From Fidelibacterota bacterium 46_43 (GTDB taxonomy: Bacteria > Fidelibacterota > Fidelibacteria > Fidelibacterales > Fidelibacteraceae): a stretch of DNA of 32,489 nucleotides. Made by a program: the position numbers and the translations under genes. Position 1 is the first letter of the stretch. Every line of letters begins with the position of its first letter. Below, piece after piece: positions 17,401-24,642 of the stretch. The stretch covers positions 1 to 32,489 of the forward strand of contig LGGY01000001.1 in the NCBI GenBank assembly GCA_001509335.1. The letters are read 5' to 3'. Below the pieces are notes generated by a model that was not told where the DNA came from, did not search any database, and saw only the letters and a list, made by a program, of their open reading frames with translations.

Positions 17401-18241
17401 CCGAAAAATCCACGAGAATATCCAGTACATCTTCGGGGTAGGCTTCAAAGCGGGGAATCCAGCGGGCGGGACGGAACTGTTGAAGAAGGACTTCCCCTTT
17501 GAAAGGAAGGGTTTGAGCAGGCTGAAACTTTCCCGAGAGATCCATTTGCATCCCATCAAACCAGGCTGTAAGATTTTGGACCTTCACGAGACCCTTCAAA
17601 GCGGACACGGAAAATTTCAGACTATCCACTCCCAGTTTTTCTTCCGGAATCATAAACGAGAGGGACCGGGCATCGAGCCGGGTTGTTGATCCCCGGTTAT
17701 TGACGGAAAAGTCACCTGATACATCATGTATTTGAAGTGTTTTACCCTCCGGCTGCGACCGGATTATCTGTCCATGCTGAATGGAAAGGGTATTGATTTT
17801 CAGGGCGGGAAATTCATCAAGGACTTTTACCAGGGTGGCTGCAATATTTTCATCAGGTTGTTGGGAAAAGGCAGGACCTGATTTCAGAACCGGATTGACC
17901 AGGCTGAGTGTATCAATGGTGCGGGTCATGGCCAGGAACACAATATTTTTATAGGAAAAAGACACACTGTCCGCATAAAAGGAAAACGTCTGATCATGAT
18001 TCTGGATTTGGAGGGAATCGACATAGATCGCCCGGTTGAAATTTCCTTCAACAGACCCGATAAAAAACTCCGCATTCAGATGCTGTTCCAGTTTCCGGGT
18101 CATATATCCTGAAAGTGGTTTAAACCAAAGCCCGGGATTGAAAAGAACCACCACAAAAAGCCCCAGTAAAATAACCAGGATAAAAGGAATAACAGTTTTG
18201 GGGGGATAATGGTGAGGATGGTGTGTTTTGTTCTGTTCCAT
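14420..18241 (-). CDS. tamB: TamB-like translocation/assembly protein (DUF490, AsmA-like)
   Basis: This very long (1273 residue) periplasm-spanning protein works with TamA in outer-membrane protein assembly and, in related families, in phospholipid transport. A short His/Pro-rich cytoplasmic N-terminus precedes one transmembrane helix (about 17-36). A long, monotonous beta-strand series follows, with many DLSG, LDLQGYID and GEISFDPY-like segments. The last 400 or so residues carry the DUF490 features GNLSVRSGKFYYY, LTGDVDKPTIQL, AEIIQLL and the final strand SFSYRIRFQY. The length is typical of TamB. The tamA start follows after 8 bases. The gene begins about 50 bases beyond the dnaK terminator; I see no confident promoter in that gap and only a weak purine-rich site before the ATG. 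Confidence 0.92.
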   Translation of the reverse strand: MEQNKTHHPHHYPPKTVIPFILVILLGLFVVVLFNPGLWFKPLSGYMTRKLEQHLNAEFFIGSVEGNFNRAIYVDSLQIQNHDQTFSFYADSVSFSYKNIVFLAMTRTIDTLSLVNPVLKSGPAFSQQPDENIAATLVKVLDEFPALKINTLSIQHGQIIRSQPEGKTLQIHDVSGDFSVNNRGSTTRLDARSLSFMIPEEKLGVDSLKFSVSALKGLVKVQNLTAWFDGMQMDLSGKFQPAQTLPFKGEVLLQQFRPARWIPRFEAYPEDVLDILVDFSGNRSHLWGNFSLQGVLTHEILRQCEGNIRLLHDKMELNHVAFKNTYLDAMIRSFSFDHGSLYLDSHIDRISFPKEFPLSDMTIAGDVTASGRLPDSLMIYYGLSGNYKQEFSIDAIEGQVLFQNQNLFFADTTRIRLPGLALDLQGYIDSLSALDLRFDMMADDFRHDLNTTDRLELGDARIQGRLQGKLSNPDISAIYLINDASMNDYRVFRARGAASVAQIMSHSSGNFYMDLSGLEIPPYTINNGDVFLEFKNDTVLINSLSLNTHENRMEFVGKLTLDSLLMIQEFAANIQGNDLFLQSPFYIDLRQNQVDVSPVSMQFNEGFLKGEGSWDSSRRFRVKIQGESLDLSQILSVGSYPVDAGGLTNFQVELSGLQENPALQFEGRVKDFTYGQYHFEDLAANFTYKDSLLVLKKAGIAQNPRDYINLFGQFPLYLGYEKDLLLTFPKDDPFSLTLEINQFSTGIFSSLHKAIQEMNGLANGVITAGGSYRNPKILWNVTLEDFRLNGFAFDRILSRLSYKNQKISIENVDLITEAGSYSMSGFYPVDLSFLPVSRRVHPQDSLSIRLEGKDGTLFYLEPLIKVLEGSQGTFITELELSGSPLKPALNGQLVLEKSTLTLKDLLNPIRNVEGIFRVQDNFIDVNLKGNMEKEDTRLFNLGRNVAKNRNVTMTGRIDIQNIVSPVLDLHLTGKNIYIRSLNDRIDLIGDGDITLRGRDTLRAEGIYAAREGVLNFDFKPSVQKRSRQNQKKFFEYILEIPANGNVFLRNELIDAELEGDIVLEKRANEPQILAGNLSVRSGKFYYYSAIFDIESGEISFDPYANNITLNFRAVTPVLDGSNQVIATLTGDVDKPTIQLSDEKNMFTSQAEIIQLLTTGTVSNGQFVSGAAQSYLETIFKKELERTASEWGGFERVDLKSQGSLFENPNLDSLTILLERRIGKDLYLSYEQALSNNNTNRNIELEYRLNRNFSIIGEADDESVSFSYRIRFQY

Positions 18242-18293
18242 ATCGTTTCTTCTTTATCCATGTAAGCTAAAGAAAAAGAGAATCATAGTAAAC

Positions 18294-18318
18294 AAAAAGG
18301 GCGGTTGAACCGCCCTTT
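18294..18318 (-). terminator. Intrinsic terminator of dnaK
   Basis: On the minus strand GGGCGGT pairs with ACCGCCC (genome 18299-18305 with 18309-18315) around a 3-base loop, followed by five T residues (complement of 18298-18294). It begins 30 bases after the dnaK stop and separates dnaK from the tamB operon. The plus-strand T run is only three long, so it is probably one-directional. Confidence 0.9.
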
Positions 18319-18347
18319 GCACAGGATATTTGATAATTTCAGGTGAC

Positions 18348-20282
18348 TTATTTCTGATCGTCAACGACTTCAAAATCTGCATCTTCAACAGGCTCTTCAG
18401 CGCTATCACCGCCGGCGCTTTTTTCTCCTCCGGCCGGTCCGGCACCTGCTGCACCTTCAGCACCGGGAGCTCCTTCCTGCTGACGGGCCTGCTGATAGAG
18501 TTTCTCGGATATTTTCATCATTTTTTGTGTCACATCATCAATTTTGCTCTTCAGAAGATCCGGATCACTGCTGTCTTTGACTTTTTCAAGTTCACTCAAT
18601 GCTTCCTCAACCGGTTTCTTCTCATCAGCGGTCAGTTTGTCACCCAGTTCGTCAAACTGCTTCCGGGTCTGATAAATGAGTGTATCTGCCTGGTTCCGAA
18701 GTTCAACCACTTTCTTCCATTTTTCATCTTCAGCAGCATGTGCGTCTGCTTCCCGTTTCATTTTCTCGATTTCCTGTTCCGTGAGTCCGCTTGAGGCTTC
18801 AATCCGGATATTCTGTTCTTTACCGGTGGCTTTGTCTTTGGCTGAGACATTTAGAATACCATTGGCATCGATATCAAATGTCACTTCGATTTGGGGAATA
18901 CCTCTGGGAGCCGGTGGGATTCCGTCCAGAATAAACCGACCCAGCGTTTTATTATAGGCTGCCTGTGACCGTTCACCCTGAAGGACATGAATTTCCACAG
19001 AGGACTGATTATCGGCGGCTGTACTGAAAATTTCCGATTTTTTTGTAGGGATGGTAGTATTCCGTTCAATCAGTTTGGTAAAGACACCTCCCAGAGTTTC
19101 AATCCCCAAAGAGAGGGGTGTGACATCCAGAAGAAGGACATCTTTCACATCACCCTGAAGAACACCGCCCTGAATGGCTGCTCCGACAGCCACCACTTCA
19201 TCGGGGTTTACGGTTTTGTTGGGTTCTTTTTTAAAAATCGATTTCACCATTTCCTGTACGGCCGGGATTCTGGTAGATCCACCGACAAGAATAACTTCAT
19301 CAATATCACTGCTGGATAAACCGGCATCTTTCAGGGCATTCATACAGGGTTCTTTTGTCCTCTGAACCAGTTCGGACGTCAGCTGGTCGAACTTCGCCCG
19401 GCTCAATGAAATATTCAGGTGTTTAGGACCTGTATTATCGGCGGTAAGGTAAGGCAGATTGATTTCCGTTTGCATCGATGAAGAGAGCTCGATTTTAGCT
19501 TTCTCCGCCGCTTCCTTCAGTCTCTGCATTGCCATGGGATCTTTTGATATATCGATCCCTTCCTGTTTCTTGAATTCTGACACCAGATAATCGATAAGCT
19601 TCTGATCAAAGTCATCACCACCCAGGTGAGTATCTCCGTTTGTGGATTTAACTTCAAATACACCATCTCCGATTTCCAGGATAGAAATGTCGAAAGTTCC
19701 ACCACCCAGGTCAAAAACCGCCACTTTCTCTTCCTTTTTCCGGTCCAGTCCATAAGCCAGCGCCGCAGCTGTCGGTTCATTGATAATCCGTTTCACTTCC
19801 AGACCGGCAATTTTTCCGGCATCTTTCGTGGCCTGCCGCTGGGAATCATTAAAATAGGCAGGGACAGTAATAACCGCTTCTGATACCTTTTCACCCAGAT
19901 ACTCTTCGGCGATCTGTTTCATTTTCTGAAGAATCATGGCACTGATTTCCGGTGGTGAAAAAACTTTATCTTCCACCCGGACACGAACATCATCGTTGGG
20001 ACCTTTTTCTACTTTAAAAGGGACTTCATGGATTTCCGTTTCAACTTCCTGATACCGGCGGCCCATAAAACGTTTTATGGAAAAAATGGTATGTGCCGGG
20101 TTTGTAATCGCCTGCCGCTTGGCTGAAGCACCCACCAGTCTTTCACCATTTTTCTTAAACGCAACCACTGAAGGGGTGGTCCGTCCGCCCTCGGAATTTA
20201 CCAAAACCTTTGGCTCGCCACCTTCCATGATTGCGACACATGAATTTGTGGTACCAAGATCAATTCCAATAATTTTACCCAT
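18348..20282 (-). CDS. dnaK: DnaK, Hsp70 chaperone
   Basis: This ATP-dependent cytoplasmic chaperone protects and refolds proteins with DnaJ and GrpE. The 644 residues show GIDLGTTNSCVA at the N-terminus, VPAYFNDSQRQATKDAG, INEPTAAALAYG, DLGGGTFDIS and VGGSTRIP in the nucleotide-binding domain. The linker DVLLLDVTPLSLGIET, a substrate-binding domain and a disordered Gly/Ala-rich tail ending EDADFEVVDDQK follow. The frame extends 21 codons upstream to 20345, but I chose the ATG at 20282 because it gives the canonical MGKIIGIDLGTT and AGGAG lies 6 bases before it. No grpE, dnaJ or hrcA is adjacent, so the gene is probably monocistronic, with its own promoter and terminator. Confidence 0.98.
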   Translation of the reverse strand: MGKIIGIDLGTTNSCVAIMEGGEPKVLVNSEGGRTTPSVVAFKKNGERLVGASAKRQAITNPAHTIFSIKRFMGRRYQEVETEIHEVPFKVEKGPNDDVRVRVEDKVFSPPEISAMILQKMKQIAEEYLGEKVSEAVITVPAYFNDSQRQATKDAGKIAGLEVKRIINEPTAAALAYGLDRKKEEKVAVFDLGGGTFDISILEIGDGVFEVKSTNGDTHLGGDDFDQKLIDYLVSEFKKQEGIDISKDPMAMQRLKEAAEKAKIELSSSMQTEINLPYLTADNTGPKHLNISLSRAKFDQLTSELVQRTKEPCMNALKDAGLSSSDIDEVILVGGSTRIPAVQEMVKSIFKKEPNKTVNPDEVVAVGAAIQGGVLQGDVKDVLLLDVTPLSLGIETLGGVFTKLIERNTTIPTKKSEIFSTAADNQSSVEIHVLQGERSQAAYNKTLGRFILDGIPPAPRGIPQIEVTFDIDANGILNVSAKDKATGKEQNIRIEASSGLTEQEIEKMKREADAHAAEDEKWKKVVELRNQADTLIYQTRKQFDELGDKLTADEKKPVEEALSELEKVKDSSDPDLLKSKIDDVTQKMMKISEKLYQQARQQEGAPGAEGAAGAGPAGGEKSAGGDSAEEPVEDADFEVVDDQK

Positions 20283-20348
20283 ATCTATCTCCTGTTTTTT
20301 TGTTTTTACATTCTTCCATTCATGATATATAGCAACAATTCCCATGCC

Positions 20349-20359
20349 ATTATATCAAA
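20349..20359 (-). promoter_or_regulatory. Probable extended -10 promoter of dnaK
   Basis: On the minus strand the sequence reads TTTGATATAATGG. This gives a perfect TATAAT (complement of 20354-20349) preceded by TG and one base, an extended -10 element. No good -35 hexamer lies 16-18 bases upstream, which extended -10 promoters tolerate. Transcription would begin near 20342 and leave a 5' leader of about 60 bases before the dnaK ATG. This is pattern recognition only. Confidence 0.6.
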
Positions 20360-20397
20360 TTGTCATAATGACTATAATATATGTCACTTTGTCATAA
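20360..20397. repeat. Repeated TTGTCATAA motif and GTCATAATGAC palindrome upstream of dnaK
   Basis: TTGTCATAA occurs at 20360-20368 and again at 20389-20397, 29 bases apart (nearly three helical turns). A related TGTCA lies between them (about 20382-20386). The first copy is part of the perfect inverted repeat GTCAT-A-ATGAC (20362-20372). The block lies immediately upstream of the putative dnaK -10 element, where a regulator would overlap RNA polymerase. It does not match the HrcA CIRCE element. A regulatory role is inference. Confidence 0.5.
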
Positions 20398-20400
20398 GTT

Positions 20401-21501
20401 TTAGCAAAGAGTGTGGTAGAGGCCTTCGATATCCGACGGATTGACAGAAAGAGGATTATTAGCCATATTCCGGGCGCCCATCACTTCCCTTGCCATGTCC
20501 GGAATATTTTCCCGGGGTATGGTGAGGGATTCCGTCAGTGCAAAAGACGCCAGCCAGTTGTCAAGCCTGTCTCCGAGTGAAGAGGCGTCGGCACCAAAAA
20601 CCTGGTGCAAAGCGTTTTTCACTGCCGGATAATAAAGCCGGTATATGGCGGAAAGAACCAGCCCGTTTGCCCGGCCATGACTTACCCCATAACGGACTGT
20701 CAGGGGATAACCGATGGCATGCTGGAGAGTTGTGCCGGTTTGGGCGATGACCATCCCCCCCCAAAGAGAGGCCATCATCAACCGGGATCTGGCTTCCAAA
20801 TCGTTTCCATCCTCCATGGCATATTCAAGCCATTGCATGATATCCAAAACACCCTGACGTATCAGGGGATATAATGTCACATTTCTTTTAGCGGAGAAAA
20901 CACCTTCAAGCAGGTGGCTTAAGGCATCCAAACCTGTATCCCGTGTAACAATGGGCGGCACCGTCCGGGTATAAGCCGGATCGCAATAGGAAACACGTGG
21001 AAACATGGAATCGTGACCAAACCCGGCCTTTTTGCCATTTCGCTCATCCGTCAGCACACTAAAAGGAGTGGCCTCGGTACCGGTTCCGGATGTCAGGGGC
21101 ACAGCCACGAGAGGCAAAGCACCCTGAATGCGCCGGACATCATACACATCACCGGCTTTCATTTTGTTAAAAACGGCCACAGCCACGGCTTTGGCAGCAT
21201 CAATAGGGCTCCCGCCGCCGATACCAATAATAAAATCACAGTACTCCTCCATGCACAAATCTGCCGCTTCCTGAACTGTTTTTACCAGAGGATTCTCTGT
21301 CACCTGATTAAAGTGGACATAAGAAACACCGGAATTTTTCAAAACTGTCTGTACATCATTGAGGGCTCCACTCTTGTCAGCAGAGTGCCGGCCGGTAACG
21401 ATCAGGGCTTTTCGGCCAAGTTGATTCAAGGGATATGTGCTTTCTGTCAGACAGTTACGGCCCCAAAACAGTCGGACTGGCATAAATGAGCTCATGATCA
21501 T
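20401..21501 (-). CDS. Iron-containing alcohol dehydrogenase (type III)
   Basis: This NAD(P)-dependent oxidoreductase of the metal-dependent dehydrogenase superfamily interconverts alcohols and aldehydes or ketones; the substrate cannot be told from sequence. The 366 residues have the dinucleotide motif IGIGGGSPIDAAKA (about 92-105), VPLTSGTGTEATPFSV, and all four expected metal ligands: Asp192 and His196 in LDALSHLLEG, His261 in LQHAIGYPL, and His275 in GVSHGRANG. The start overlaps lolD by 4 bases (ATGA), with GGAG 10 bases ahead of the ATG. Two further in-frame ATGs occur within seven codons. Being last in a lipoprotein-transport operon is unexpected. Likely fermentative, for example ethanol or butanol metabolism. 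Confidence 0.92.
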   Translation of the reverse strand: MIMSSFMPVRLFWGRNCLTESTYPLNQLGRKALIVTGRHSADKSGALNDVQTVLKNSGVSYVHFNQVTENPLVKTVQEAADLCMEEYCDFIIGIGGGSPIDAAKAVAVAVFNKMKAGDVYDVRRIQGALPLVAVPLTSGTGTEATPFSVLTDERNGKKAGFGHDSMFPRVSYCDPAYTRTVPPIVTRDTGLDALSHLLEGVFSAKRNVTLYPLIRQGVLDIMQWLEYAMEDGNDLEARSRLMMASLWGGMVIAQTGTTLQHAIGYPLTVRYGVSHGRANGLVLSAIYRLYYPAVKNALHQVFGADASSLGDRLDNWLASFALTESLTIPRENIPDMAREVMGARNMANNPLSVNPSDIEGLYHTLC

Positions 21502-22199
21502 GAATCCAATTCTCCTTTTTTTTCAATCAGGGTTGCGTCTTTCAACAGGTATTGCCGTGAAGCAATGGTACCAATGGATTCATCGTGTGTTACCAAAAAG
21601 AAACACTGCTTTAAATCCCGGTTGATCTTTTGAAAAAGATTCAAAACCTGATCCCCTGTTTCCCGGTCCAGATTGCCAGTGGGTTCATCGGCAAAAATAA
21701 TATCGGGCTGTGCAATCAGAGCCCGGCAAATGGCAGCCCGTTGTTTTTCACCACCGGATATTTCCGCCGGAAAATGATTCCGCCTTTCGGCGATTCCCAG
21801 ATAATCCATGAGTTCAAGGGCCGATTTCAGAGCCCGGGCCCGGGATTCCCCGGCAATCATCAGAGGCATGGCCACATTTTCACAAATGGAAAATTCAGGG
21901 AGCAGATAGTGAAACTGGAACACAAACCCAATGTGCTTCCGCCGGAATTCCGCCAGATCCGATTCCTTCAGATCCACCGTATCGGTCCCGTGAATGAAAA
22001 CATGTCCTGAATCCGGCGCATCCATGGTGCCGAGTATATTCAGGAAAGTGGATTTCCCCGAACCAGATGCACCCATCAGAGAGACAAAATCTCCCGGATA
22101 CAGTGTTAAGGAGACATCATCCAGAATCAGAAGTGTCTCCTGTCCGGAGCGGTATGTTTTCCGTATGCCGTAAGCATTCAATATCTGTTTTTCTGCCAT
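21498..22199 (-). CDS. lolD: LolD-type ABC transporter ATPase
   Basis: This ATPase would power extraction of lipoproteins from the inner membrane by the two FtsX-type permeases encoded just upstream. The 233 residues are complete for an ABC domain: Walker A GASGSGKST (43-51), Q-loop Gln95, signature SGGEKQR (148-154), Walker B IIFADEP (167-173) and H-loop His205. The MacB/LolD subfamily look is clear in TGNLDRETGD. The start lies 2 bases after the stop of the preceding permease gene, with only a weak ribosome binding site, so coupling is likely. MacB- or FtsE-type export is the alternative, but two permeases without an adaptor protein favour Lol. Confidence 0.88.
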   Translation of the reverse strand: MAEKQILNAYGIRKTYRSGQETLLILDDVSLTLYPGDFVSLMGASGSGKSTFLNILGTMDAPDSGHVFIHGTDTVDLKESDLAEFRRKHIGFVFQFHYLLPEFSICENVAMPLMIAGESRARALKSALELMDYLGIAERRNHFPAEISGGEKQRAAICRALIAQPDIIFADEPTGNLDRETGDQVLNLFQKINRDLKQCFFLVTHDESIGTIASRQYLLKDATLIEKKGELDS

Positions 22200-22201
22200 A
22201 G

Positions 22202-23419
22202 CTACATCTTTACCTTAATTGAATCCAGAGGTTTTAATTTGACGGATTGCCGGGCCGGCAAAAGTCCCGCAAGGGAAATAATGACAATCAACACCAAAAC
22301 AGTTAAAATTACATCCGACAGCATCACCCGAACGGGCAGATATGTGATAAAATATACATCCTGGGGAAGTTTAACAAAGGGACGGAACTGCTGCCAGAGC
22401 AAAAGAGGCAGAGATCCCAAAAGGCCTATCAACATACCTATGCCTCCGGTTATCCATGACAATATAAAATAAATCCGGAAAGCATCCCGGTCCCGCAGTC
22501 CCATACTTTTTAAAATGCCGATTTCCCACTTTTTCTCCAGCAGAAGCATGACCAGAGAACTGACCAGATTAAATCCTGCCAGAAGGATTATGAGATTCAG
22601 GACAAGAAATGTCCCTTTTTTTTCCATCTCCATGGCGGCAAAAAGCTCCCGGTGTTCTTCCTGCCAGGGGATGCAGGGAACACCATCCGGCAACAAAGAA
22701 GAAATCTTCGCCCTGGCATCCGGATCTGCAGAGCGGATATACATTTCATGCCATCCCGGATCATCCAGAAAATATTGCATATCCAGCAGATGGATAAATC
22801 CCAGCATATCGTCATAATTAAAGACATCCACATCAAAGGTGTTTTTCACAATCGCTTTCAGAACCGGTGCGGAAAAACTTTCAATATCCACAGGACTGAT
22901 AAGTGTCACCGTATCTCCAACCGTCACACCCAGACCATAGGCCAGGCTGCTTCCCAGGATTATTTCTGGGAAATCAGTTTGCGTAATATCATTTGTCAGA
23001 AAATCCTGATAGGCCAGGTAAGGACTTATTCCCATCATGGAATCGAAAGTATGGGGTTGCACCCCTTTCAATTGAATCAGGCGCTGTTTCGCTCCGGAGG
23101 CGATGACCTTCCGCTCCATGACCGGCATATAGGTATTCTCCGGGAACTGATTAACCAGATCCTCCAGTAAATCTTTCTGCTCATCTGCAGTCAGACTCCG
23201 GACGTGGATTTTCAGGTCCGGTTCCATATCCCGGGTCCTTTGGGTTATCACGTCCTTAAAACCATTCAAAACGCTCAGGGACACAAGAATTGCAATGGTT
23301 CCGACAGCTACACCTACCAGAGTGATCAGAGAGGTGGCAGAAGCCATCCCGACTTTCCGGCGGGTTCTGAAATAACGGAAGGCAATAAGAAAATCAGTTT
23401 TCAGTGATTGTCTACTCAT
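22202..23419 (-). CDS. LolC/LolE-family permease (second of two)
   Basis: This is an inner-membrane FtsX-type permease. The 405 residues have one N-terminal transmembrane helix (about 27-52, around TSLITLVGVAVGTIAILVSL), a large periplasmic domain with MERKVIASGAKQRLIQLKG, and three C-terminal helices starting near LVLNLIILLAGFNLVSSLV and LKSMGLRDRDAFRIYF. This is the LolC/LolE layout. It starts inside the end of the other permease gene (8-base overlap, ATGAGTAG) and is followed after 2 bases by lolD. I do not assign C or E because the two paralogues cannot be told apart safely. It could in principle be a different lipid or lipoprotein exporter of the same family. Confidence 0.86.
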   Translation of the reverse strand: MSRQSLKTDFLIAFRYFRTRRKVGMASATSLITLVGVAVGTIAILVSLSVLNGFKDVITQRTRDMEPDLKIHVRSLTADEQKDLLEDLVNQFPENTYMPVMERKVIASGAKQRLIQLKGVQPHTFDSMMGISPYLAYQDFLTNDITQTDFPEIILGSSLAYGLGVTVGDTVTLISPVDIESFSAPVLKAIVKNTFDVDVFNYDDMLGFIHLLDMQYFLDDPGWHEMYIRSADPDARAKISSLLPDGVPCIPWQEEHRELFAAMEMEKKGTFLVLNLIILLAGFNLVSSLVMLLLEKKWEIGILKSMGLRDRDAFRIYFILSWITGGIGMLIGLLGSLPLLLWQQFRPFVKLPQDVYFITYLPVRVMLSDVILTVLVLIVIISLAGLLPARQSVKLKPLDSIKVKM

Positions 23420-24620
23420 AGCGTAATATTTCCACCGGTTTTACGGCTGATGCCTTAGCCGCCGGATAAAAAGATGAAATAAGAGCCAGAAAAATAGCCG
23501 TACCCATAACAATCAGAGCAATGAGAGGGCTGATGGAAACCGGTATACGATCGATAAAATAGACATCAGATGAAATCGTGAACCATCCAAACGTCATCTG
23601 TCCCCATTCAATAAACAGGGACAAAAGGACTCCCAGCACCGACCCTGTCAGTGAAATAATCAGGCCATCCATGAGAAATAGTTTTTTAATACGACGGGAT
23701 GCCATTCCCATAGATTTCAATACGGCAATTTCCTTTTCCTTCACCAGGACAATCATAACGAGCGTGGAAATAATATTCACAGCCGCCACCAGGGCAATCA
23801 GCCCAAAGATCAGGATGATAGGAAGCTTTTGCGTTTCAAGCCATCTGAAAAGTGTATAGTGCCGGTCTTTCCAGCTTACGCTGTAATATGGGTATGGCAG
23901 CTTTTCCACAAGAGCGGTACTAACTTCTTCAGTAAACTCCGTATCATCCAGCAGAACCTGATAGCCAGAAATCCGGCCTGGTGCCGTTAGAAAAGACTGT
24001 CCCAAATCCAATCCACCATAAGCCAGTGACTTGTCATATTCCGAGATCCCTGTGGAAAAAATCCCGGTGACTTTTACCGTTTGAATGCGTGGCGGATTGG
24101 TGGGAGAGGGTAAGCCTTTAATCAGCAAAAGGTCTACCATATCACCGGGGGAAACGCCCAGGATATCCGCAACTCCTTTTCCCAGATAGATGCCGTATCC
24201 GGAGAAATCAACCTGGCCGGCCCATGGTTTTTTTGAGGGCATGAGAATCCGACGAAAATCCTCTTCTTTCATGCATTCAAGTAAAATACCTTCGGAGCGG
24301 CCCTTAAACCGGATAATAACTTCTTCATCCAGATAGGGAGCAACTGTGTGTATATGGGAAAGACTTAAGAGATCTTTGATAAGGGATGTATCTTTCTGGA
24401 AATAGGTATTGTGGAGGTTGGATATCCGGAGGTGGGCATCGAAGCCCGTAATTTTTTCAATCATATTTTCTTCAAAGCCATTGAGGATTCCGGCTGTAAT
24501 CATCAGGGCAGCTGTACCGATTACCATCCCCGTAACTGCCAAAGTGCGGATAAAGGGGATAAAGCGATTGCCCCGTGACCGGATCAGGCTTCGATACGCC
24601 AGAAAAAATTCAAACTTCAA
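23412..24620 (-). CDS. LolC/LolE-family permease (first of two)
   Basis: This paralogue of the following gene has the same plan: an N-terminal transmembrane helix (about 26-48), a periplasmic domain including ITGFDAHLRISN, and three C-terminal helices with LVMIVLVKEKEIAVLKSMGM and a final region ending SAVKPVEILRYE. The ALKSMG/VLKSMG segment is typical of the FtsX/LolCE family. The 402-residue product probably forms a heterodimer with the next permease and LolD. The start is TTG, 22 bases after lysS, with a GGA about 8 bases ahead. Two diverged permease genes rather than one indicate a heterodimeric LolCE arrangement rather than a LolF homodimer. Confidence 0.86.
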   Translation of the reverse strand: MKFEFFLAYRSLIRSRGNRFIPFIRTLAVTGMVIGTAALMITAGILNGFEENMIEKITGFDAHLRISNLHNTYFQKDTSLIKDLLSLSHIHTVAPYLDEEVIIRFKGRSEGILLECMKEEDFRRILMPSKKPWAGQVDFSGYGIYLGKGVADILGVSPGDMVDLLLIKGLPSPTNPPRIQTVKVTGIFSTGISEYDKSLAYGGLDLGQSFLTAPGRISGYQVLLDDTEFTEEVSTALVEKLPYPYYSVSWKDRHYTLFRWLETQKLPIILIFGLIALVAAVNIISTLVMIVLVKEKEIAVLKSMGMASRRIKKLFLMDGLIISLTGSVLGVLLSLFIEWGQMTFGWFTISSDVYFIDRIPVSISPLIALIVMGTAIFLALISSFYPAAKASAVKPVEILRYE

Positions 24621-24642
24621 ATGGCTTATCCGTTTTGGTTTT

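Noticed and set aside
18242..18293. Promoter for the tamB operon between the dnaK terminator and tamB
   Set aside because: One should exist, but no hexamer pair with proper spacing was convincing; the sequence is merely T-rich on the minus strand.
20283..20345. Extension of DnaK by 21 codons to an upstream ATG
   Set aside because: The extra residues are not part of DnaK, and a strong AGGAG 6 bases before 20282 supports the canonical start.
20360..20378. Plus-strand promoter TTGTCA...TATAAT upstream of dnaK
   Set aside because: The spacing between the two elements is only 7 bases and there is no plus-strand gene downstream.
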